Shown: positions 7,400 through 15,367 of the stretch, piece after piece
How the letters are laid out: each line of letters starts with the position of its first letter
Numbering within the stretch: the stretch's first letter is position 1
DNA from: Chitinophaga pinensis DSM 2588
GTDB lineage: Bacteria; Bacteroidota; Bacteroidia; Chitinophagales; Chitinophagaceae
DNA: 64,000 bases
Direction of reading: 5' to 3'
Assembly (NCBI RefSeq): GCF_000024005.1
Contig: NC_013132.1
Coordinates: 930,001 to 994,000, forward strand
Position numbers and translations under genes: made by a program
Notes under the pieces: model-generated
What the model was told of the DNA's origin: nothing
Databases searched by the model: none
The model's input: only the letters and a program-made list of their open reading frames with translations

Positions 7400-8284
7400 C
7401 TATATGTGTTTTACTTCGTACTCGAAGCCCGGTAGCGTTTTTATTGCATTTGCTAAATGGCTTCTGTGACATTGGCAATAATTTGCCTCAAAGCAAGTTA
7501 AAGCAATTCGCTTATATTTCCGTAAAATATTTAAAATATCTAATTGAATATCAATCGTTTTTGGAATATCATTCTCGCAATAATCCGCAAATAATCTATC
7601 ATAGTCAGCTTGAGTATTCAATGCCTGTCTTTTATCTGATACAATCCCAACTTCGGGAAAATGCATATAGATAATATCGAGACTTTCACAATAGCGTTTA
7701 AGTAGACTCTTGCTAAATCCAAATTTCATACTTAGAGGATTATTGCGGACATCTATTAAGACTTTGACATCATTTCTCAGCAGTCGATTTAAATAATCTT
7801 CTAAACTTCCTCCCTCATAACCAATTGTATATAGAATCGTTTGATTAGAGGATGCCTTATGTTTTTCTACTTTATCCAACTCTTCTTTTGATAAAATAGA
7901 GGGAGCTTTTATACTATTGATGGCCCAATACGGGAAATTTCTATATGTATGTTTCATCAGCGCAGTACTGTCCATCTCTCCATAAAGCGTCTTTATACTT
8001 TTGAGCTTAGAAAGGTCATGAGGCTTCAGGAGCTTTAAATAGCTAACGTTATCAGTTTTTTTAAAACTCGTGGCTGTTTCGGCTAATAACCCCTTTGTTA
8101 CCATTGTTGTCATATCAGCATTTGCAGAGTATGAATAGCAACCATATTTATACGGGATAAAATCATAGTCAGCCTTCTCTTGTTTCTGACAAAACAAGAA
8201 CAAAAGCTTTTGCAGGCGTATTTTTTCAAGTTCGTCTTCGAAAAGCTCTAATAAAGCAAGAATGATTTTACGTCTATAAAACAT
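7400..8284 (-). CDS. DUF488 protein with N-terminal Panacea/SocA-like domain
   Basis: A 294-residue product from the ATG at 8284. The open frame runs 6 codons further to a TTG, which I do not favour. Residues 1 to about 125 (RLQKLLFLF, then DFIPYKYGCYSYSANADMTTM) resemble the small helical Panacea/DUF4065-type domain, inferred from pattern. Residues about 150-294 are DUF488, with TIGYEGGSLEDYLNRLL, VLIDVRNNPLSMKFGFSK and the conserved ALTCFEANYCQCHRSHLA. The molecular function of DUF488 is not established. The gene opens a two-gene unit whose second gene is IS-disrupted. Local base composition is A+T-richer than the flanking housekeeping genes, suggesting transfer. Confidence 0.8.
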   Translation of the reverse strand: MFYRRKIILALLELFEDELEKIRLQKLLFLFCQKQEKADYDFIPYKYGCYSYSANADMTTMVTKGLLAETATSFKKTDNVSYLKLLKPHDLSKLKSIKTLYGEMDSTALMKHTYRNFPYWAINSIKAPSILSKEELDKVEKHKASSNQTILYTIGYEGGSLEDYLNRLLRNDVKVLIDVRNNPLSMKFGFSKSLLKRYCESLDIIYMHFPEVGIVSDKRQALNTQADYDRLFADYCENDIPKTIDIQLDILNILRKYKRIALTCFEANYCQCHRSHLANAIKTLPGFEYEVKHI

Positions 8285-8378
8285 AATATAAAGATAGAAC
8301 AACCATTTAAGTAAACAGTAATATTGCTCTTGAAGTTACAACCATGTTGTTTATGTGTTTATCGATGGAGTTAGCATC

Positions 8379-8477
8379 TTATAGAGATCGTTTTAGAATG
8401 CGCGGGTTAAACTCAACCGTAGTCTTATCACTCAATTTCTGTAGCGCTTCTTCTGCTTGGTATTTTAGACAGGCGTA
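8379..8477 (-). pseudogene. decayed 3' fragment of a protein gene
   Basis: A short open stretch with no start codon, bounded upstream by an in-frame TAA. It reads YACLKYQAEEALQKLSDK followed by TTVEFNPRILKRSL and a stop. The composition looks like genuine protein (amphipathic helix, charged residues) rather than noise. It lies between tRNA-Phe and the DUF488 gene in the same orientation. It may be the tail of a third gene lost from this patch. The parent family is not recognised. Confidence 0.35.
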
Positions 8478-8567
8478 TAGTTAAGAAGTAGAGGTAATTT
8501 ATTACTTAGTAATAAAAATATGAGAAACTCAGAATCAATGTTCGAGGAAAACAGATTGTGTTAAAAC

Positions 8568-8603
8568 AAAAAAGGTTCGACGTTATAACATCAAACCTTT
8601 TTT
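8568..8603 (-). terminator. intrinsic terminator downstream of tRNA-Phe
   Basis: A 10-bp perfect stem, AAAAAAGGTT (8568-8577) and AACCTTTTTT (8594-8603), with a 16-nt loop and a T-rich tail on the minus strand. It lies 6 nt past the 3' end of the tRNA. Confidence 0.75.
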
Positions 8604-8608
8604 CTTCG

Positions 8609-8681
8609 TGGTGTGAGGCGGGATCGAACCGCCGACACAAGGATTTTCAGTCCTTTGCTCTACCGACTGAGCTACCGCACC
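8609..8681 (-). tRNA. tRNA-Phe (anticodon GAA)
   Basis: A 73-nt cloverleaf is readable on the minus strand. It has a D arm GCTC/GAGC, an anticodon stem AAGGA/TCCTT with loop CTGAAAA (anticodon GAA), a T arm GGCGG-TTCGATC-CCGCC and discriminator A73. CCA is not encoded. The acceptor stem GGTGCGG / TCACACC has a C5-A68 mismatch and a G7-U66 wobble. A strong promoter lies upstream and a terminator downstream, so it looks like a monocistronic unit. Confidence 0.93.
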
Positions 8682-8718
8682 AACTCTTTTTTGTTGTCCT
8701 TCTCTCGTGAAGGGATTG

Positions 8719-8751
8719 CAAAGATAAGCAAATTAAAAATTAACTTCCAAA
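8719..8751 (-). promoter_or_regulatory. Bacteroidota-type promoter for tRNA-Phe
   Basis: On the minus strand there is a TTTG (8748-8751), a 21-bp spacer and TATCTTTG (8719-8726). This matches the TTTG / TAnnTTTG -33/-7 consensus of the primary sigma factor in Bacteroidota. The tRNA starts 38 bp downstream of the -7 box. Confidence 0.7.
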
Positions 8752-8753
8752 TT

Positions 8754-9524
8754 TTATTCAACAAAACTTTTGATTTCCTCCAGGATCCCATTCCACAGAG
8801 CGTTTCGCTGTTCTAAAGCAGCTCTTGAAGCCTGTGCTGCTTCCTCCCATTTCTGCGGATCATTGCCACAAAGTTCCTGTACCATCTCCATGCCGAGGTG
8901 ACTATGATGATCACCATCCACTTCAATATGTCTTTCAAGATAATATTTAAACAGACTGATTTGTCCGGGGAATTGTTTGTCCAGATCGTTCACGAGTGCC
9001 AGGAACATATCAGGGATCAGATCTTCACGACCGAAAGTGAAAACAGCTGCCTGTACATGTACAGGTTCGTTTGCAATCAGGTCGAAAGTGTGTTTTACAA
9101 AGCCACGTACTGCTGGCGGCAGACCGTTAATCACAGCCGTAAGAGATTTACCTCTTTCCAGCTGTTGCAGGCATTCTTTGATACCGGAAGTATCAGCGCC
9201 TACCTGTTCCATGGCCTGAAGATATAATTCAAAATGACTGAGGCGGGTACCATCAGGCGCTACATCGCTTTCTTCACCAGTGACGATTTCATTGATCAGA
9301 AAACGGGTCGCCGCACTGCCTTTCGGTATCCAGGGAATATCTGTGCAGGTAAGATTTCTCTGCAGCGATTTCAGGAGGGACATAAAATCCCATACTGCAA
9401 ATACATGATACTGCATAAATGCACGGATATCGTCCATGCGCTGCATCTCCGGATATAAAGGATGTTGTATGATGCGCTCTCTTACAGGAGCAATAGTGCT
9501 CTTAATGTGTGGTATGCCAGTCAT
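8754..9524 (-). CDS. DUF3050 family protein (heme-oxygenase-like fold)
   Basis: A 256-residue protein of full family length. It is all-helical and soluble, with the family-typical IKSTIAPVRERIIQHPLYPEM start and IRAFMQYHVFAVWDFMSLLKSLQ, followed by ERHIEVDGDHHSHLGMEMV near residue 205. The conserved His/Glu residues (QYHVF, HIEVDGDHH) fit a heme-oxygenase-like diiron fold, but no activity is established for the family. It starts 20 bp after the RecQ stop on the same strand, so the two may be cotranscribed. Confidence 0.85.
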   Translation of the reverse strand: MTGIPHIKSTIAPVRERIIQHPLYPEMQRMDDIRAFMQYHVFAVWDFMSLLKSLQRNLTCTDIPWIPKGSAATRFLINEIVTGEESDVAPDGTRLSHFELYLQAMEQVGADTSGIKECLQQLERGKSLTAVINGLPPAVRGFVKHTFDLIANEPVHVQAAVFTFGREDLIPDMFLALVNDLDKQFPGQISLFKYYLERHIEVDGDHHSHLGMEMVQELCGNDPQKWEEAAQASRAALEQRNALWNGILEEIKSFVE

Positions 9525-9544
9525 TACGTGTTAAATATTGTCCG

Positions 9545-11755
9545 TTAGTTACCATATACCACCAGGAACTTGATACGCATCAGTTTCAGCTGTTCAATGG
9601 TATAATCGCTTTCAATCAGTTCTTCTCTTGCAAGGGCCAGGCTGGATGTTTCACAGCCTTTGAAGTATTCCATGATCTCGTCCTGTGCGTAATCGTCCAG
9701 TTCTTCATCCAGACAGTAATCCAGATTCAGTTTGGTACCGCTTGCGACAATGGTTTCCATTTCATCCAACAATTGCGGAATCGTGAGTTCCTTGTTGCGG
9801 GCAATGGTTTCCAGCGGCATCTTTTTATCGATGTTCTGGATGATAAATACTTTCAGACCGCTCTTGTTGACAACGCTCTTCATGACGAAATCGTCAGGTT
9901 TCACGATATCATTTTCTTCCACATATTTAGCGATCACGTCTACGAATTGTTTTCCGTAGCGGATAGCCTTTCCTTTACTCACACCCTGGATCTTTTCGAG
10001 CTCCTGGACAGTAGTAGGATATTGTGTAGCCATGTCTTCCAGGGATGTTTCCAGGAAGATCACGAAAGGAGGGAGGTTCTTTTCTTTTGCAACTTTCTTA
10101 CGCAGGTCTTTCAGCATTTCAAACAGCGCGGTATCAGCAGATGCCTGTGATTCCGCAGCTACTTCATCTTCATCGCCGCCGTCTTCTTCAAACTGGTGGT
10201 TGAGCGACACCATGATAGAATAAGGTTCCTGCAGGAAAGCGTGTCCTTTATCCGTGATTTTCAGCAGGCCGTACTCTTCGATATCTTTTTCGATGAGATC
10301 TTCCAGCATCATCTGACGGATGAGGGAGTTCCAGAAATGGGCATCATGTTCTTTACCTTCTCCGAATACTTCCAGCTGGTTGTGCTGATAGGTAGTTATC
10401 TGAGGGTTGACCTTTCCGGTAATGATATTTACGACGTATTCGGTACCAAAGCGTTCTTCCAGTGATTTGATCGCTTTGAGTACGATGACTACGCGGTTTT
10501 TAACTTCAATTTTCTCTTTCGGATTGCGACAGTTATCACAGGCATTATTACACTGTGACTCTTCGTATTTCTCTCCGAAGTAGTGCAGGATCACTTTTCT
10601 GCGGCAGGCAGAGCTTTCTGCATATGCCACCGTTTCATTGATCAGCTGAGCCCCCATTTCTCTCTCACTCAATGGTTTATCACGCATGAGGTGCTCCAGC
10701 TTCTGTACATCTTTATAAGAGTAGAAGCAGACACAGATCCCTTCGAGTCCGTCACGACCGGCGCGACCTGTCTCCTGGTAATAGTTTTCCAGGCTCTTCG
10801 GAATGTTGTAGTGTATAACAAAGCGTACGTCCGGTTTATCGATACCCATACCAAAGGCGATAGTCGCAACGATCACGTCCACATCTTCGTGCAGGAACAT
10901 ATCCTGACGTTGCGCACGGGTACCAGCGTCCAGTCCGGCGTGGTAGGCGACAGCCTTGATATTGTTAGCAACCAGCATATCTGCCAGTTCTTCAGTGGTT
11001 TTACGATTAAGCGTATAAATGATACCGCTCTTTCCCTTATGCTGGTGAATAAACTTGACAATTTCGCGGATGGTCTGGTCTTTCTTACGCTTAGGACGGA
11101 TCTCATAATAGAGGTTTGACCTGTTAAAGGAAGAAAGGAATACCTGCGGATCACGCAGTTCCAGGTTTTTTACAATGTCGCTCTGTACTTTCGGCGTTGC
11201 AGTAGCGGTCAGGGCAATAATAGGCAGACTGTCATTGATCTGTTCTATCATTTCCTTGAGACGGCGATATTCCGGACGGAAATCATGTCCCCATTCGGAA
11301 ATACAGTGTGCTTCATCGACAGCTATAAAGGAGATCTCTAATTCACGGAAGAAATCCAGATTTTCCTGCTTGGTCAGCGTTTCCGGTGCTACATAGAGCA
11401 TTTTGGTCTTGCCGGACAGCAGGTCTGTTCTTACTTTTTTTATCTGTGCCTTAGACAGGGTAGAATTTAAGAAATGCGCCACATTGTCTTTACTGCTATA
11501 TGAACGTACCAGGTCTACCTGGTTTTTCATTAAAGCAATAAGTGGTGAAACTATCAGTGCGCAACCCGAGCTCATCAGAGCCGGTAATTGATAACATAAA
11601 GATTTGCCTCCGCCGGTCGGCATTATTACAAAAGTATCTTTACCGGCAAGAATGCTCTTGATGATGATTTCCTGGTTCCCTTTAAAGGAATCAAACCCAA
11701 AGTGTTCCCGTAATGCATCTATCAAACTTACCTTTACAACAGCCATTGCATTCAA
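9545..11755 (-). CDS. recQ: ATP-dependent DNA helicase RecQ
   Basis: A 736-residue superfamily 2 3'-5' helicase. Walker A (PTGGGKS) is at about 46-52 and the DEAH box at 147-150 in VDEAHCISEWGHDFR. Motif VI is NYYQETGRAGRDG. A RecQ zinc-binding region follows (CRRKVILHYFGE, CNNACDNCRNP), then an RQC winged helix and an HRDC domain (about 535-615, LFEMLKDLRKKVAKEKNLPP). A further ~110-residue helical C-terminal extension (LETIARNKELTIPQLLDEME) is seen in Bacteroidota RecQ. It acts in recombination and replication-fork repair. The start could be at 11755 or the ATG three codons on. Confidence 0.95.
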   Translation of the reverse strand: MNAMAVVKVSLIDALREHFGFDSFKGNQEIIIKSILAGKDTFVIMPTGGGKSLCYQLPALMSSGCALIVSPLIALMKNQVDLVRSYSSKDNVAHFLNSTLSKAQIKKVRTDLLSGKTKMLYVAPETLTKQENLDFFRELEISFIAVDEAHCISEWGHDFRPEYRRLKEMIEQINDSLPIIALTATATPKVQSDIVKNLELRDPQVFLSSFNRSNLYYEIRPKRKKDQTIREIVKFIHQHKGKSGIIYTLNRKTTEELADMLVANNIKAVAYHAGLDAGTRAQRQDMFLHEDVDVIVATIAFGMGIDKPDVRFVIHYNIPKSLENYYQETGRAGRDGLEGICVCFYSYKDVQKLEHLMRDKPLSEREMGAQLINETVAYAESSACRRKVILHYFGEKYEESQCNNACDNCRNPKEKIEVKNRVVIVLKAIKSLEERFGTEYVVNIITGKVNPQITTYQHNQLEVFGEGKEHDAHFWNSLIRQMMLEDLIEKDIEEYGLLKITDKGHAFLQEPYSIMVSLNHQFEEDGGDEDEVAAESQASADTALFEMLKDLRKKVAKEKNLPPFVIFLETSLEDMATQYPTTVQELEKIQGVSKGKAIRYGKQFVDVIAKYVEENDIVKPDDFVMKSVVNKSGLKVFIIQNIDKKMPLETIARNKELTIPQLLDEMETIVASGTKLNLDYCLDEELDDYAQDEIMEYFKGCETSSLALAREELIESDYTIEQLKLMRIKFLVVYGN

Positions 11756-11880
11756 AATTTAAAACAAATAAACTCTAAAGAAAGTAACAAATTATGGATA
11801 TTGTTTATGTGTTTTTTAGGGGACACGAAGTTAATTAAAAATGCGCTGACCGGCAATTAATTTATGTGTTATAGGGAGTT

Positions 11881-11991
11881 ATGACTCGTCAGAATCCCCG
11901 CTCAGCTTGCCTTTCCAACTGTCCCTACCCGGAAGCCATCACAGAATGCCCGTTTTTCCCCAAAGAGCAGTGTAAGCACGCATTATTATAA
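11881..11991 (+). CDS. 36-residue cysteine-rich small ORF
   Basis: A short ORF that begins right after AGGGAGTT and ends in TAA. The peptide has four cysteines (Cys10, 14, 23, 31), a CLSNCPYPEAITECPFFP core and a His at 33. There is no signal peptide. The Cys spacing (C-x3-C-x8-C-x7-C) could bind a metal. It sits 57 bp before the arabinose-5-phosphate isomerase start on the same strand. I do not recognise a family. It could be a real microprotein, a leader peptide or chance. Confidence 0.4.
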   Translation: MTRQNPRSACLSNCPYPEAITECPFFPKEQCKHALL

Positions 11992-12031
11992 ATTTACAGA
12001 ATATCATGGGCTTAATCTGCTGAATCCTAGT

Positions 12032-12039
12032 TAACTTTG
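12032..12039 (+). promoter_or_regulatory. candidate -7 box (TAACTTTG) for the isomerase operon
   Basis: TAACTTTG matches TAnnTTTG and lies only 9 bp before the isomerase ATG (12049). The transcript would then have almost no leader. It also argues against the upstream TTG (12037), which falls inside the box. Confidence 0.45.
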
Positions 12040-12048
12040 TGGCTGCCC

Positions 12049-13023
12049 ATGAAAAATAGAACGGTTATTAATATTGCTGAAGTGGCGAAAAGGACGCTGT
12101 CCCTCGAGGCAACAGCGATCTCCGACCTGAAGCAATACATCAATGGTGATTTTGAAAAGGCGGTAGAGTGGATCGCGGAATGTGCCGGACGACTGGTAAT
12201 TTCCGGGATAGGGAAAAGCGCTATCATCGGTCAGAAAATTGTTGCCACGCTGAATTCCACGGGAACCCCCGCTATTTTTATGCACGCAGCAGATGCTATC
12301 CACGGAGATTTGGGTATGATCCAGCATGACGATATCATATTGTGTATTTCTAAGAGCGGTAATTCTCCTGAAATAAAAGTACTGGTTCCGCTTGTGAAGA
12401 ACTTTGGCAACAGATTGATTGCCATGGTCGGCAATACGGAGTCTTTTCTGGCACGTGAAGCCCATCTTATCCTGAATACTTCAGTAGACCAGGAAGCCTG
12501 TCCAAATAATCTGGCGCCTACGACCAGCACGACTGCCCAATTGGCAATGGGGGATGCTTTGGCCGTATGTTTGATAGAATGGCATGGATTTTCTGCTGCT
12601 GATTTTGCAAAAGTTCATCCGGGAGGTACACTGGGTAAAAAGCTGTATCTCAAGGTCGGAGACCTGAGTCGCCTCCACCAGGCGCCACAGGTGACAAAAC
12701 AAAGTGCACTGAAAGAAGTGATCGTAGCCATCTCTTCCGGTATGCTGGGCGTTACCGCTGTACTGGACGCAGAAGGCTCACTGAGTGGAATCATCACTGA
12801 CGGAGACCTTCGCCGTATGCTTGAAAAAGGCATTCCGGGCGAAAGTGTCACAGCAGAAGTTATCATGTCAACGCATCCGAAGACGATCCAGGAAGACGAA
12901 CTTGCGGTCAATGCACTCGAAATGATGCGTCAACATGACATAACACAACTATTGGTTTTGAAAGATAAACGCTATATAGGTATCATTCATTTACATGATT
13001 TAATCAGGGAAGGAATTATATAA
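12049..13023 (+). CDS. kdsD: arabinose-5-phosphate isomerase (KpsF/GutQ/KdsD type)
   Basis: A 324-residue product from the ATG. The N-terminal SIS sugar-isomerase domain (about 30-175) includes GRLVISGIGKSAIIGQKI, GDLGMIQHDDIILCISKSGNS and CPNNLAPTTSTTAQLAMGDALA. Two CBS domains follow (about 200-324). It interconverts ribulose-5-phosphate and arabinose-5-phosphate, the first committed step towards Kdo of LPS. The stop is 1 bp before the next gene's ATG, so translation is likely coupled with manC. This fits a surface-polysaccharide precursor operon and links to the Kdo genes at 34507-37535. Confidence 0.93.
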   Translation: MKNRTVINIAEVAKRTLSLEATAISDLKQYINGDFEKAVEWIAECAGRLVISGIGKSAIIGQKIVATLNSTGTPAIFMHAADAIHGDLGMIQHDDIILCISKSGNSPEIKVLVPLVKNFGNRLIAMVGNTESFLAREAHLILNTSVDQEACPNNLAPTTSTTAQLAMGDALAVCLIEWHGFSAADFAKVHPGGTLGKKLYLKVGDLSRLHQAPQVTKQSALKEVIVAISSGMLGVTAVLDAEGSLSGIITDGDLRRMLEKGIPGESVTAEVIMSTHPKTIQEDELAVNALEMMRQHDITQLLVLKDKRYIGIIHLHDLIREGII

Positions 13024-13024
13024 G

Positions 13025-14116
13025 ATGACATCTGTGAACAGGCATTTTTATGTGGCCATTATGGCCGGGGGAATAGGTAGCCGTTTCTGGCCCTATAGCC
13101 GCACTGATTACCCCAAACAATTCCTGGATATCCTAAACACCGGGAAAACGTTACTGCAATGGACCTATGAACGGTTCGCCCAGTTTATTCCAGAGGAAAA
13201 CATTTTTGTCGTTACACATCATCATTATGTAAGCAAGGTAAAGGAACAACTGCCGGACCTGCTGACTGATAATATCGTCAGTGAGCCCTCCCGTAAGAAC
13301 ACCGCTCCCTGCATTGCCTATATTTCTCATAAGATCAATAAACAGGACCCCAAGGCAAACATTATCTGTGCGCCCGCCGATCACCTGATTATGGACGCTA
13401 TCGCGTTTGCCAGCACCTGTCTGAACGCACTCATGTTCGTACAGAAACACAGCGCGCTGGTAACCCTGGGTATAAAACCTACCCGTCCTGACACCGGATA
13501 TGGATATATCCAGTTTGAAACACAACAGGTGTCTGATAACGTATACCCGGTTAAAACATTCACAGAGAAACCAAACCTGGAATTGGCCAGAACCTTCCTG
13601 CAAAGCGGGGACTTCCTCTGGAACGCAGGTATCTTTGTGTGGAACGTGAAAACGATCCTGACCGCCTTCAGTAAATATCTTCCGGAAATAGATGAGCTCT
13701 TCGTACAGAATGATGCCTTACTGAATACCCCGGACGAAAAGAAAGCGATCGAGAGCATCTATCCGCAGTGTACTAATATCTCCATCGATTATGCGATCAT
13801 GGAGAAAGCAGATAACGTATATGTCATTCCCTCCAATTTCGGATGGAGCGATCTGGGTACCTGGGCGTCTGCCTATGAAAACCTGGACAGAGACGATTCC
13901 GGTAATGCAGTACAAGGCAAAAACATCATGCTGGTAGATGCTAAAAACTGTATGATCAAAGCACCACAGGAAAAACTGCTGGTAATACAGGGACTGGACG
14001 AGTTTATCGTCGTAGACACATCCGACGTACTGCTGATCTGCAAAAAAGAGAACGAACAGCAGATCAAAGAGTACGTTGCTGAAGTAAAAAGAAATAAAGG
14101 CGATAAGTTCCTTTAA
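13025..14116 (+). CDS. manC: mannose-1-phosphate guanylyltransferase
   Basis: A 363-residue single-domain enzyme without the C-terminal phosphomannose-isomerase domain of long forms. The nucleotidyltransferase signature MAGGIGSRFWPYSRTDYPKQ is near residue 14, followed by EPSRKNTAPCIAY, VTLGIKPTRPDTGYGYI and FTEKPN. The DYAIMEKADNVYVIP region closes the active site. It makes GDP-mannose from mannose-1-phosphate and GTP for glycan synthesis. It sits 1 bp after the isomerase stop. Confidence 0.93.
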   Translation: MTSVNRHFYVAIMAGGIGSRFWPYSRTDYPKQFLDILNTGKTLLQWTYERFAQFIPEENIFVVTHHHYVSKVKEQLPDLLTDNIVSEPSRKNTAPCIAYISHKINKQDPKANIICAPADHLIMDAIAFASTCLNALMFVQKHSALVTLGIKPTRPDTGYGYIQFETQQVSDNVYPVKTFTEKPNLELARTFLQSGDFLWNAGIFVWNVKTILTAFSKYLPEIDELFVQNDALLNTPDEKKAIESIYPQCTNISIDYAIMEKADNVYVIPSNFGWSDLGTWASAYENLDRDDSGNAVQGKNIMLVDAKNCMIKAPQEKLLVIQGLDEFIVVDTSDVLLICKKENEQQIKEYVAEVKRNKGDKFL

Positions 14117-14135
14117 GAATAAAAGCACCGATCAG

Positions 14136-14191
14136 ATGATCAATTACGGATTACATGTTTTAATTTCAGACATCTATTCGTAATTGATCAT
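14136..14191. repeat. 13-bp inverted repeat with a 30-nt loop
   Basis: ATGATCAATTACG (14136-14148) pairs perfectly with CGTAATTGATCAT (14179-14191). It fills the gap between manC and the aminotransferase, ending 9 bp before the ATG. It may be an attenuator or processing hairpin, or a dispersed intergenic repeat. Other long-loop repeats of similar sequence flavour lie at 32894-32957 and 57825-57865. Confidence 0.7.
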
Positions 14192-14200
14192 TTGTATTTT

Positions 14201-15334
14201 ATGTCAAAACTACCCAACGTAGGCACCACTATATTCTCAGTGATGTCCGCCCTGGCGGCGCAGCATAAAGCCATTAACCTCTCCCAGGGATTTCCCGATT
14301 TTGATTGTGATGAACAGCTGAAAAGAATGGTCAGCGAAGCGATGCAGGAAGGGCATAACCAATATGCACCCATGCCTGGTATTATGCCTTTGCGTGAAGT
14401 GATTGCTAAAAAAATACAAAATCTGTATGGCCAGCAGGTAAATCCGGATACGGAAATCACCATCACACCTGGTGGTACATATGCCATCTTTACAGCGATC
14501 GCCACCTGTATCAGCCCCGGTGATGAAGTTATTATCTTCGAACCGGCATATGACAGTTATATTCCGAATGTACTGGTCAATGGCGGTGTACCCGTACTGA
14601 TTCCGCTTTCTTATCCTGATTATACAATAGACTGGTCGCTGGTACGCAGTAAGATTACACCGCGTACTAAAATGATCATGATCAATACGCCGCATAATCC
14701 CACCGCCAGTATTATGACGGCCGCTGATATCGCGCAACTACAGGAAATAGTAAAGGAGCATAACTTACTCGTATTATCCGATGAAGTATATGAGCACCTG
14801 GTTTTCGATGGTGCACAACATCTCAGCATACTCCGTTATCCGGAGTTATTGAAAAACAGTTTTGTCACCTTTTCTTTTGGTAAGGTGTTTCACAACACCG
14901 GTTGGAAAATGGGCTATTGCGTAGCGCCGGCTCACCTGATGGCAGAATACCGTAAAGTGCATCAGTATCTCTGTTTTTCGGTGAATACCCCGATGCAGTA
15001 TGGCCTGTCCCGCTATTTACAGACGCCGGAACATTATCTGAGTCTGCCGGTATTTTATCAGCAGAAGAGAGATTATTTCCTGGAACTGACAAAAGATACC
15101 CGTTTCACGCCGCTGTCTTCAAAAGGCAGTTATTTTCAGCTAATGCGTTACGATCGTATTTCAGATGAAGGGGATAAGGAGTTTGCCACCCGTATTACCA
15201 AAGAATTTGGGGTCGCCTGCATTCCTGTTTCAGCTTTTTACGAAAACGGAAAAGATGATCATGTGGTAAGGTTCTGTTTCGCGAAAAAAACGGAAACACT
15301 GGAACAGGCAGCGGAAAGACTCCGAAAAATCTGA
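14201..15334 (+). CDS. methionine-type PLP aminotransferase (class I/II)
   Basis: A 377-residue fold-type I aminotransferase from the ATG (a TTG three codons earlier is less likely). Recognisable parts are AINLSQGFPDFDCDEQLK, the QYAPMPGIMPLREVIAKKI stretch, INTPHNPTAS, LSDEVYEHLVFDG and the PLP lysine in FSFGKVFHNTGWKMGYC. This matches the methionine aminotransferase (YbdL/MnaT) subgroup, which acts in methionine salvage. It is separated from manC by a hairpin and is followed by a long palindrome and a terminator. Confidence 0.88.
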   Translation: MSKLPNVGTTIFSVMSALAAQHKAINLSQGFPDFDCDEQLKRMVSEAMQEGHNQYAPMPGIMPLREVIAKKIQNLYGQQVNPDTEITITPGGTYAIFTAIATCISPGDEVIIFEPAYDSYIPNVLVNGGVPVLIPLSYPDYTIDWSLVRSKITPRTKMIMINTPHNPTASIMTAADIAQLQEIVKEHNLLVLSDEVYEHLVFDGAQHLSILRYPELLKNSFVTFSFGKVFHNTGWKMGYCVAPAHLMAEYRKVHQYLCFSVNTPMQYGLSRYLQTPEHYLSLPVFYQQKRDYFLELTKDTRFTPLSSKGSYFQLMRYDRISDEGDKEFATRITKEFGVACIPVSAFYENGKDDHVVRFCFAKKTETLEQAAERLRKI

Positions 15335-15367
15335 TGTACCGGGTCTCTCTTTCGGTTTATACTTTAC

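Larger units (their letters stand above)
8285..8608. other. intergenic, A+T-rich, upstream of the DUF488 gene
   Basis: It contains the gene remnant at 8379-8477 and the tRNA terminator at 8568-8603. Otherwise nothing is recognisable, and no intact ORF with a plausible start is seen on either strand. Confidence 0.6.

Noticed and set aside
9509..10150. 213-codon open frame antisense to recQ
   Set aside because: A shadow of the RecQ coding frame; the composition is Phe/His-rich and unlike a real protein.
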